A stretch of DNA of 64,000 nt. Source: Methanothrix soehngenii GP6 (GTDB lineage Archaea; Halobacteriota; Methanosarcinia; Methanotrichales; Methanotrichaceae). Under the pieces are notes generated by a model. It did not search any database. It was not told the DNA's origin and saw nothing but the letters and a program-made list of their open reading frames with translations. A program made the position numbers and the translations under genes. Below, one piece after another: positions 29,676 through 36,321 of this stretch. Each line of letters opens with the position of its first letter. The stretch's first letter is position 1. Where the stretch lies: assembly GCF_000204415.1 (NCBI RefSeq), contig NC_015416.1, positions 2,046,001 through 2,110,000 of the forward strand, given 5' to 3'.

Positions 29676-30194
29676 TCACAAATCCGCCAGGCTGAGAATC
29701 GAACTCAGATGAGTTGCTTCTATTCCTAGATTCCTGCAAATATTGAATAATGGGTAGTCCTGTGTTAATACGCAGGCGCTATTATTTCTTGCACATAAAA
29801 TTATAGATGAGTCCGCGAAGCCGAATTTCCAGGCATTCGAGCCAAGATATTCATCTGATATTATTTCATTCTTGGTTACATAAATTTCATTAATTTGTTC
29901 AAGGTATCTAATATTTGAATCAAATAATTCCTTTTTATCTTTTTTATTGCTAATATCATTATCTATAAGGTTCCAGGCCTCTGAGAGAATTCCTGGAGTT
30001 ATTATTCGCTCCTTTGTGTGATTCAAATACTGCATTAAGATATCGTAATGCACCTCATTGCAGGGACCACCATCATATTTTAATCTCTTAATTCCTGGAA
30101 TCATTTCAGGATCATGATTTCCGGCGAGAAATAACAGAAACGGCCCAGTATCGAGAACTACTCTAGCAGGGAATTTGACTGAGCCTTTCAACAT
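29676..30194 (-). CDS. PIN-domain protein, probable toxin RNase
   Basis: A 172-residue protein with the PIN-fold acidic residues in order: Asp in VVLDTGPFLLFL, Glu in ILSEAWNLI, Asp in FGFADSSIIL and Asp in LTQDYPLF. PIN toxins are Mg-dependent RNases. Coding is A/T-rich compared with the leuS side. I chose ATG 30194, with GGGAG nine bases upstream, over an earlier in-frame start that would extend the protein through a basic stretch. It overlaps the upstream 75-residue gene by 32 bases, typical of an antitoxin-toxin pair. Confidence 0.7.
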   Translation of the reverse strand: MLKGSVKFPARVVLDTGPFLLFLAGNHDPEMIPGIKRLKYDGGPCNEVHYDILMQYLNHTKERIITPGILSEAWNLIDNDISNKKDKKELFDSNIRYLEQINEIYVTKNEIISDEYLGSNAWKFGFADSSIILCARNNSACVLTQDYPLFNICRNLGIEATHLSSILSLADL

Positions 30195-30390
30195 CAAGGA
30201 TTGCTCCCTCGCTGTCGACGATAACCTTGAACTCCTTGCCTGCATCCTCGAATAGATCCTGGACCAAACAAATTACTTCCCAGTTATCTCCATCCCTCTT
30301 CACAGAAATGGTTTCAAAGATAAATTTTATTATCGACTTAGTATCCTGGAAATACTTCTTGGCCGCCATCGCGGCACCTTTAGCATCCAT
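30163..30390 (-). CDS. Small protein upstream of the PIN gene, possible antitoxin
   Basis: A 75-residue protein with an N-terminal helix (AKGAAMAAKKYFQDT) followed by an alternating strand pattern (SVKRDGDNWEVICLVQD, then FKVIVDSEGAILDVERL). It has the general look of a small alpha/beta binding domain. I do not recognise the family. Its stop lies inside the PIN gene (32-base overlap), and both are A/T-rich, so translational coupling and an antitoxin role are likely but inferred from position only. Confidence 0.55.
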   Translation of the reverse strand: MDAKGAAMAAKKYFQDTKSIIKFIFETISVKRDGDNWEVICLVQDLFEDAGKEFKVIVDSEGAILDVERLSQIPC

Positions 30391-30459
30391 ATGATCACCT
30401 GAAACCTATCTACATTATATTTAGCTCCCTCTTAAATTTTCCCCCAAAAAGTGCCAGAA

Positions 30460-30580
30460 AGGAATGCGATTCCTATCTCCAGAATCCAGCGAGTGGACAC
30501 TGCCCCTCGCCAACGCCAGGCGCCCTCCCGCAAGAGCCTGCGTGCACGTGCACGGGCTCGTGGGCGGCAGGTAAATGAGC
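30460..30580. repeat. GC-rich repeat, copy A (flanks the toxin-antitoxin cluster)
   Basis: The core TCCCGCAAGAG followed by GTGCACGTGCACGGGCTCG and GGCGGCAGG occurs here and, with few changes, in copy C near 32095-32185. A related palindromic piece occurs near 31305-31350. The centre GTGCACGTGCAC is a perfect palindrome. Open frames across it give Arg/Ala-rich junk and are not genes. Confidence 0.55.
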
Positions 30581-30630
30581 AAGTGCAAAGATGCGAAAGG
30601 CTTTATCTGATTGCCGTGGATATTATTGCG

Positions 30631-30888
30631 ATGTTCGCAGAGTACATCCAGGCAGCAATGGATCAGGCCACCTACGAGATCATCGATGACCCTGAGCCCT
30701 TTTATGGCGAGGTGCCCGAGCTGGAGGGCGTATGGGCAACCGGCAAAACCCTGGAAGACTGCCGCAGGGAGCTGCAAGAAGTCATCGAGGGCTGGATTGC
30801 ATTGAAGCTGAGATTTGGTCATCCAATTCCCGCCATCGGCGGGCATTCGATCAATGCATCAGCGGAGCCGGTGTCCATTGTCGAATAA
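30631..30888 (+). CDS. hicB: HicB-type antitoxin
   Basis: An 85-residue protein with the HicB fold signature: YEIIDDPEPFYGEVPELEGVWA, then GKTLEDCRRELQEVIEGWI, a degenerate RNase-H-like domain that binds HicA. A longer in-frame start at 30451 runs through the GC-rich repeat and is unlikely. ATG 30631 fits the family length. The C-terminus is short, with no clear DNA-binding helix-turn-helix. The HicA gene starts ten bases before this stop. Confidence 0.8.
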   Translation: MFAEYIQAAMDQATYEIIDDPEPFYGEVPELEGVWATGKTLEDCRRELQEVIEGWIALKLRFGHPIPAIGGHSINASAEPVSIVE

Positions 30889-31102
30889 GCTTTTGCCGGT
30901 CCCAAGAAGAGAGCTCATCCGGCGGTTGGGCAAATTGGGATTCGTGGGTCCTTTTCCTGGTGCTGGTCACGAGTATATGTCAAGGGGCCTTTTAGAGGTA
31001 CGTATTCCGAATCCTCATGGAAGCGATATCAGTACTGCTCTCCTGCAAAAGATCTTGAAGAGAGCTGGAATAAGCAGAGAGGAATGGTTTGATACCGACT
31101 AG
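30878..31102 (+). CDS. hicA: HicA-type mRNA interferase toxin
   Basis: A 74-residue dsRBD-like toxin that cleaves mRNA independently of ribosomes. Family marks are RRELIRRLGKLGFVG, then a Gly-rich turn with the catalytic His (GAGHEYM), LEVRIPNPHGSDI, and LLQKILKRAGISREEW. The start is TTG 30878, which overlaps the HicB stop and has GGAG about ten bases upstream. Gene order hicB-hicA is the reverse of the most common order but is known. The downstream gap (31103-31433) holds only the weak middle repeat. Confidence 0.8.
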   Translation: MSNKLLPVPRRELIRRLGKLGFVGPFPGAGHEYMSRGLLEVRIPNPHGSDISTALLQKILKRAGISREEWFDTD

Positions 31103-31289
31103 ATAGCTGGGCGCTTCTCAGCACGTTCAATGGTGTGGCTATGGCAGGCTCCGGCTAGTGAGGAAGCGCCTTGATTCATTCCTTAAGTCCGTGCCTGTCG
31201 CATTGAGACTGAATGCATATGGAATAATCGCATCCAATCCACCAGGATTCCTCAGAGCGTTGCACTTTCATAGCACCCAAACGCTTGCC

Positions 31290-31360
31290 CGCACGGACGC
31301 GATTCGCCCACCTGCGAGGGCACGCACATGCACGGGCGCAGCGCATGGCAGCCACAGCCG
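31290..31360. repeat. Degenerate middle copy of the GC-rich repeat
   Basis: CACGCACATGCACGGGC followed by a GC-rich tail aligns loosely with copies A and C at their palindromic centre. The match is short, and I am unsure it shares origin. No gene is supported in 31103-31433. Confidence 0.3.
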
Positions 31361-31433
31361 GCCCAGCCCGCCTAGAGCAGTGCCGGGCGAAATTCCTAGC
31401 CAGCTACTGAGACCTATGGTCTATCCTTTGGTC

Positions 31434-31682
31434 TCATGCTACCTGATATGAGACTCCGATCTCCTGGAACTCCGCTGTTTCTTTTCGCTCCAGCTTGGAC
31501 CTAATCTGTTCAAACTTTCTCACAGTCTCCTGAGAGTACAGCCGTTCTCCACAGCGCAGGCAGACCTCCGCGCAGACCTTTAATACGGCGGTATTGACGC
31601 CCCCACGCAGTACCTTTTCAACCTGCTTTTCAATCAGATCCCCACCACAGACAGGACATTTTTCAAACGGTATGCTATTCAT
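31434..31682 (-). CDS. YgiT-type zinc-finger antitoxin
   Basis: An 82-residue protein with two zinc-binding Cys pairs (KCPVCGGDL and CLRCGERLY) separated by a beta-hairpin, followed by a helix (TVRKFEQIRSKL). It matches the YgiT/MqsA N-terminal domain. It lacks the larger MqsA DNA-binding domain. Its ATG (31682-31680) overlaps the stop of the DUF4258 gene (ATGA), so the pair is translationally coupled toxin-first. Upstream in-frame starts only extend into the toxin gene. Confidence 0.8.
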   Translation of the reverse strand: MNSIPFEKCPVCGGDLIEKQVEKVLRGGVNTAVLKVCAEVCLRCGERLYSQETVRKFEQIRSKLERKETAEFQEIGVSYQVA

Positions 31683-32008
31683 TTCTTCCTCACTTTGCAG
31701 TCGATCCATCGATTCGGATCTGGACGGTAGACCGTGATCAGGACCGCCCACCCGTTCAACTCGCTATAGGCCCAAACGCTGTGAACCGGATCGCCGGCAA
31801 AGGTTTGACCGAAGATCAGAACACTTGGATAAGGTGAATCGTCTGCGTACTCTTCGATCACAACTCCATGCAGAGCCGAAAAGTAGATCTCGTCAAACTT
31901 GAGCTCGTCAGCATTGGCTTCTTCATAGGCGTGATCGGTTATTCTAACATGGCCTAGCTGAATGGCTTCCAAGATGTCAGCGAGTTTTGCCCGGCTTCCT
32001 CCAACCAC
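31679..32008 (-). CDS. DUF4258-type toxin
   Basis: A 109-residue protein with the DUF4258 pattern: LGHVRITDHAYEEA, then VIEEYADDSPYPSVLIFG, then DPVHSVWAY, then AVLITVYRPDPNRW. This family occurs next to YgiT-type antitoxins and has an RelE/MqsR-like size. The conserved His (DHAYEEA, DPVHSVW) and Tyr residues would form the active or RNA-binding site. It overlaps the antitoxin gene by four bases. Confidence 0.8.
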   Translation of the reverse strand: MVGGSRAKLADILEAIQLGHVRITDHAYEEANADELKFDEIYFSALHGVVIEEYADDSPYPSVLIFGQTFAGDPVHSVWAYSELNGWAVLITVYRPDPNRWIDCKVRKK

Positions 32009-32084
32009 GTATTAATAAATTCGTATTATGATAATTAAAGGTTATGTCAAATGATTTTGCGCTTTATCTAGATTCACTATGGCG

Positions 32085-32190
32085 GCATAGGTAAGTGCCC
32101 GAACGAGTGCCCCGCACAATGCCTGGCACCCACTCCCGCAAGAGCGCGCGTGCATGTGCACGGGCTCGGGGGTGGCAGGGCCGAGAGAAA
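32085..32190. repeat. GC-rich repeat, copy C
   Basis: CTCCCGCAAGAG, then GCGTGCATGTGCACGGGCTCG and GGTGGCAGG, closely matches copy A at 30460-30580 in the same orientation. The two lie about 1.6 kb apart and enclose HicBA and the DUF4258/YgiT pair. The remaining gap sequence to 32293 contains no supported gene. Confidence 0.55.
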
Positions 32191-32293
32191 GCAAGAATGA
32201 GCTTGCCAATCAAAGGAAGTCTGGTGACCGCTCCCCGGAATCAAGGCGGGGCACGATTCATCCCACCTCTAAAGAGTCGGGAATTCCCTGCCC

Positions 32294-33439
32294 CTACACC
32301 CCGTCGTTCCTCAGAAGGTCCAGCTGACTTGAATAGCCAGAAAAGCCCCTCTCTTCAAAGACGTATTCCTCACCTGATTTTGATCGCAGCGTTCCTTGCA
32401 GGAGGGCTAGTTGCTGGAGGTCCAGACGGTCGGGCATCGGCCTGGGATAGTCGAGCACTGTGGGAATGCTCTCAAATACCCCAACCGCAAGTTCCAGGCT
32501 CCAATCCCCATTATCTGCTGAGATGTTGTATCGGGCAGGATGGACCATAGTGGCATTATCGATGGCGTATTCTGAATAATCAGCGTATTTCGCCTTCACC
32601 TGCCCCCCTGAGAACTCTATTGACTCGCCCTCCTTCTGAATTCCCAGATATGCCTTGGGATTATCCTCTGTTCTGTTCTCCCAGATCTCTCTGTAGCTCA
32701 GGCTGAAGTTCTTAGCGGGGTTGGAAGCCTCTGCCCAGGTGAACTGGGGATCATTCAGGGGAAATCTGCCCCATATGTGGTCATGATAGCCAGTCCCGTC
32801 AATATCCACCGTCCTGTTGCCGATGGTGAAGCTGCCGGTCACGTTGGCTGATGGCATATAGACCAGCCACTTCATCCAACCGGATTGGCCTGTCTTTGTC
32901 TGAGTGGGAATAGCATACCAGGGATCCGCGGCTGCCTCGTAGACCAGGTCCCACCGAAAAAGCTCGCTGGTGGCCTCATCCTCGACCTCTCCCCGAATAT
33001 GGATCCTCCCCTCTTGATCAGAATAAAAGCCGTTTTTGTCGATATCGAACATGGGAGAATTGCGATCCCCGCCAAATCCCCGGCTCTGATGAGATCCCAA
33101 TATCGGAATTTGGCCATTCTGCAGCAAAATAACCTGGACCTGAATCCTCTGGTATGCCGTCAGGTTGTCCGGATCGCTCAAAAGGAAGGTAAGCATGAAG
33201 TGAGTGTCCCCATCCCGCCCATTGAAGTACCACCATTCATTGTAGAGCTGGTCGTCGATTCCATTTTTCATATAGTGGTAGGCATCGTCCCTGGGATCGG
33301 CATTGACTGCAGATACTGCGCTTGATAACAGGAAGATTGCAGATGAAGCTATTGCCACAAATATTATTGATGCCACTAATGCCCGATTCGATATTAATGC
33401 TGGATGAAGCACATCATTTTTCATTTCTGCATCTCCCAT
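32294..33439 (-). CDS. Secreted CrtC/AttH-like lipocalin-fold protein
   Basis: A 381-residue protein with an N-terminal hydrophobic export segment (LVASIIFVAIASSAIFLLSS). It shows the family marks of the AttH / carotenoid 1,2-hydratase superfamily: YNEWWYFNGRDGD, GYHDHIWGRF and RYNISADNGDW. This fold is a double lipocalin. In bacteria it includes CrtC and secreted AttH proteins; in methanogens the ligand is unknown. It is probably exported or membrane-anchored. The upstream ATG at 33424 (MKND) is an alternative start. Confidence 0.8.
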   Translation of the reverse strand: MGDAEMKNDVLHPALISNRALVASIIFVAIASSAIFLLSSAVSAVNADPRDDAYHYMKNGIDDQLYNEWWYFNGRDGDTHFMLTFLLSDPDNLTAYQRIQVQVILLQNGQIPILGSHQSRGFGGDRNSPMFDIDKNGFYSDQEGRIHIRGEVEDEATSELFRWDLVYEAAADPWYAIPTQTKTGQSGWMKWLVYMPSANVTGSFTIGNRTVDIDGTGYHDHIWGRFPLNDPQFTWAEASNPAKNFSLSYREIWENRTEDNPKAYLGIQKEGESIEFSGGQVKAKYADYSEYAIDNATMVHPARYNISADNGDWSLELAVGVFESIPTVLDYPRPMPDRLDLQQLALLQGTLRSKSGEEYVFEERGFSGYSSQLDLLRNDGV

Positions 33440-33530
33440 CTTCGCTTCTGCTCATTCATTGCTAAATCGCTACCATGTAGTCTATTCCATGATCCTCTAA
33501 ATATAACCATCTTTTCATATAAACATCTTT

Positions 33531-33992
33531 TCATGCGATTCCCAGGCGCAATTGGCGGCTGAGCAGGCGAATAGCTTCTCTTGGGTCCTTCGCCCTCAAC
33601 GTCCCGGCAATATCCCAGCTTCCCAGGCTGATCACGGCTTTATTCATCTTCAGGGCCAGGGCGATCTCGGATAGAGTCCCATACTCGCCGGGCAGAGCAA
33701 TAACTGCATCCGAGCTCCTCACAATTATCGCATTCCTGGCATGGCTCATGCCTGTGGCCACGCTAATTCCCACATAGGGATTGGCATCCTTCCTGTCCCC
33801 GGGCAGAATTCCCACCACCGTTCCCCCGCTCTCTGCTGCACCCTTACATGCTGCCTCCATAACCCCACCCAGGCCACCGCAAATGAGGGTGTGCCCCTCC
33901 GCTGCCAGGAGCCTCCCAAGCTCCTCTGCCATCTCCCGGACGCAAAGGCTGCAGTCTCCACCTCCTACTACTGCTATTTGTATTCTGATTCC
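33531..33992 (-). CDS. TIGR00725-like SLOG protein without a normal start codon
   Basis: A Rossmann/SLOG protein of the TIGR00725 (LOG-like, nucleotide-binding) family: TLICGGLGGVMEAACKGA, VVGILPGD, ARNAIIVRSSDAVIALPGEYGTLSEIA. The first usual start is ATG 33932, but that removes the first strand. Clear family sequence continues upstream as QIAVVGGGDCSLCVRE to about 33986, behind GGAGGA. No ATG, GTG or TTG is available there; the candidate codons are ATC and ATA. Either a rare ATA start is used or the start codon has been lost by mutation. Confidence 0.6.
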   Translation of the reverse strand, partial: GIRIQIAVVGGGDCSLCVREMAEELGRLLAAEGHTLICGGLGGVMEAACKGAAESGGTVVGILPGDRKDANPYVGISVATGMSHARNAIIVRSSDAVIALPGEYGTLSEIALALKMNKAVISLGSWDIAGTLRAKDPREAIRLLSRQLRLGIA

Positions 33993-34245
33993 TCCCTAAG
34001 ACGATAATTCCGCCAGACCCTCTCATTAGACCGGCAGCAGCAATTCCTCGACCGTTCCATTCAGACAGGCTCACTTTTCGAGAGGGCCTTATAAGATCAT
34101 GATGACGTTTTTCCCTCTGTGGCAAAGAACCATCCGGTAGAAGACGATTATGCCCAGGGACATGGTATCAAGTCTCTTTGAAGGCATATTCATAGATAGC
34201 GCCAAAATTGTGAACATGTTATATGCAGAACAGATATATGCAGAC

Positions 34246-34260
34246 CAAAAGTATAAATAT
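34246..34260 (+). promoter_or_regulatory. Archaeal BRE/TATA promoter
   Basis: CAAAAG (BRE-like) is followed by TATAAATA at 34252-34259. A transcript starting about 25 bases later would have a leader of roughly 30 bases before ATG 34312. The rest of 33993-34245 shows nothing I can identify. Confidence 0.55.
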
Positions 34261-34311
34261 AATTAGGCATTAGTATGAATGGAATCTCATGATTCAGGGG
34301 GTAAGACAATA

Positions 34312-34755
34312 ATGATAAAGAGGTTTGCATTGCCTTTCGTTCTGGCAGTTCTTATAATTCCCTCATTTGCTCAGGGGGGTGCTGGATACGGCGCAATAGA
34401 TATTCTGGGAAAGTATGGTGGAATACTTGAATTGGAAGCTTCTGCCTTTGTATTTCCAGAATATACAGATGTCAATATAGATACTCTGAAAATTGGAAAC
34501 GATCGGGCTTTAGCCATTGGTCCCGGTATAGATCCTATTGCTACAAACAATCTGCTGATCAAGAAGAATCAGAATTCAGGAGACTGCAATTGCTGCTCTG
34601 AGGACAGCCCGACAAATGCCAATGTGTCACCCAGCTGTCTGGATTGCTGCAATAAGGTCAATATCGATCAGATCGGCGCTGGCAACAGGGATGCTATAGC
34701 ATTGGGGCTGTCTGAGGCAACCAATAACGTCAAGATCGTTGCCAATCAGCAGTGA
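34312..34755 (+). CDS. Small secreted Cys-rich protein, unknown function
   Basis: A 147-residue protein with a signal peptide (RFALPFVLAVLIIPSFAQG), so the mature part is extracellular. The middle has a cysteine cluster (GDCNCCSED, then CLDCCNKV) that could form disulfides or bind metal. Two similar segments flank it: DTLKIGNDRALAIGPGIDP..TNNLL and DQIGAGNRDAIALGLSE..NNVKI. This suggests an internal duplication around the cysteines. I do not recognise the family. ATG 34312 follows GGGGGT; an earlier ATG at 34279 would place charged residues before the signal peptide. Confidence 0.7.
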   Translation: MIKRFALPFVLAVLIIPSFAQGGAGYGAIDILGKYGGILELEASAFVFPEYTDVNIDTLKIGNDRALAIGPGIDPIATNNLLIKKNQNSGDCNCCSEDSPTNANVSPSCLDCCNKVNIDQIGAGNRDAIALGLSEATNNVKIVANQQ

Positions 34756-34869
34756 TAGTAAAATCCAGTAGCTTGATCCCGTAAAGGCATTATTGGGCCC
34801 GCCCACTTCCTTTTTGGGGGCTGAAAGCAACTTTTTTTGCATAGCTCTTAAGAAAGCAAAAATTTTCAG

Positions 34870-34965
34870 CCAAACCACAGAGACGCAGAGGGGCTATAAT
34901 CTCTGCCGGATCCCACTTCCATAATTGGGCGAAGAACCATATTCTAGCCTATCGCCATAATGATC
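34870..34965. repeat. Intergenic repeat copy 2
   Basis: CCACAGAGACGCAGAG, then GGCTATAATC, CATAATT and GCGAAGAACC correspond in order and spacing to the repeat at 5565-5665. It lies between the secreted protein gene and scpB, with no coding frame. Confidence 0.5.
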
Positions 34966-35001
34966 TGTGAATGAGTTAGGAAATGGCTGGCATGAGTCAC
35001 C

Positions 35002-36057
35002 TTAATCTGGCTTGGCATCAGCAGAAGAAACGCCATCAATATCCATAAGGATCTTCTCATAGCGCTCCACGATCCTCTCCACTATGTCCATATCGTAGGG
35101 CTGGTGGACAGGCACCTGAATTTCGGCCTCCATCTGGGCAGAGCTGGGCGCTGCTCTCAGCCCCCCCTCCTGAACATCCAAACGGAGATCGCGGGCGATA
35201 TCCTCGATCATGGGAGTCAGAGGCTTGATCGGCCTTGCCTTCTGCGCCCTTTTGCGAAACCTCTTCAGGAGCCGATCAACCTCTGCCGCCAGTGGCTCCA
35301 CATCGCCCGATTCTGCTGCCCGGACTATCTGCTCTGCGCTCTCTTTAAGCTGGGAGAGGGTTCGAACACCTGCCTCTATGAGATCTCCGCAGTAGTGTTC
35401 TCTCACCCTCTCCAGGTAGCCGGGAGCAATTATCAGAAGGTCGATCTCCTCGAGCCGGGATAGGTCCTCTTCTCCTGGGTTGTATGGATTGACCACCAGA
35501 TAGTCCAGGCCCAGGCGCAGGGCGAGGGTCCTGTACATGGGACTGACCCCTACCAGCTTTTTGTTCTGCAGAAGAGCCTTTCTCACCGCCTCGGGATTGG
35601 AGGAGGTGATGCCGAAGTAGTCGGCAAATCCGGGAGTGGTGGTGAGAAGCTTGGTCCGGCTGTGCTTGACCGCATTGATCAGGCCTCTTTTCTCCAGTTC
35701 CTTCACGTGCTCATAGCTCTTGTTCCCCCTGATCTGCACCAGCTCGCTCTGCTTGATGGGCTGCTTATAGGCGATGATGGCCAGGGTCCTGATCAGGGGC
35801 GCCTCGATCTCCTTTGGAGCAAAGGATAGGACCCGTCCCGCCAGCATGGAGCGGACCTGCATGGAATAGCCATCTCCTATGCTCTTGATCTCTATTCCCG
35901 AGCTGCGACTGGCATACTCCTGGGCTAGGTCGCGGGCAGCCTCCTCGGCCATCTGGAGGGAGAGGCCGGAGATATCCGCCAATTCTCGGGGACTGAGCGT
36001 CCTGCCTGCAGCAAAAAGAGCGGCTTCGATAACTGCTTTAGCGCTGGAATCCGTCAT
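35002..36057 (-). CDS. scpB: Segregation and condensation protein B with a long C-terminal extension
   Basis: A 351-residue protein. The first about 185 residues are ScpB, two winged-helix domains that bind the ScpA kleisin: AKAVIEAALFAAGRTLSPREL, then RTLAIIAYKQPIKQSELVQIRG and TTPGFADYFGI. ScpB is usually 170-200 residues. Here a further 160 residues follow, with a strand-helix unit (EEIDLLIIAPGYLERVREH), a possible helix-hairpin-helix (AGVRTLSQL) and a basic segment (KRFRKRAQKARPIKP) that could bind DNA. It is 13 kb from the scpA-smc operon in this window. Confidence 0.85.
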   Translation of the reverse strand: MTDSSAKAVIEAALFAAGRTLSPRELADISGLSLQMAEEAARDLAQEYASRSSGIEIKSIGDGYSMQVRSMLAGRVLSFAPKEIEAPLIRTLAIIAYKQPIKQSELVQIRGNKSYEHVKELEKRGLINAVKHSRTKLLTTTPGFADYFGITSSNPEAVRKALLQNKKLVGVSPMYRTLALRLGLDYLVVNPYNPGEEDLSRLEEIDLLIIAPGYLERVREHYCGDLIEAGVRTLSQLKESAEQIVRAAESGDVEPLAAEVDRLLKRFRKRAQKARPIKPLTPMIEDIARDLRLDVQEGGLRAAPSSAQMEAEIQVPVHQPYDMDIVERIVERYEKILMDIDGVSSADAKPD

Positions 36058-36321
36058 CAGATCGACCTGAAAGATGATCTCTTCCCGAGGGATTTAAGTT
36101 TTGGCCAGAGACGTTCTGCTTAGACTGGGGAAAAGCGAAAAGGGATCCCTGAAAATGCTGGATCTGTAATATCTGCAGTAGAATTAATTTTTTATATTAA
36201 GCATAGCTGATTCTGACCGCAAGAGATATCTTGCTATCCGCGGTCACTAAATCACGTAATTCAGCCAGTAATATGATCTTTGAGGTCAATTCTGGTTTGA
36301 AATTGTGAGGGGATGATGATC

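Noticed and set aside
31158-31451. 97-codon open frame downstream of hicA
   Set aside because: It crosses the GC-rich repeat, has no ribosome-binding site and looks like translated repeat.
32095-32550. 151-codon open frame starting in repeat copy C
   Set aside because: It begins in the repeat with Arg/Ala-rich sequence and runs antisense into the lipocalin gene.
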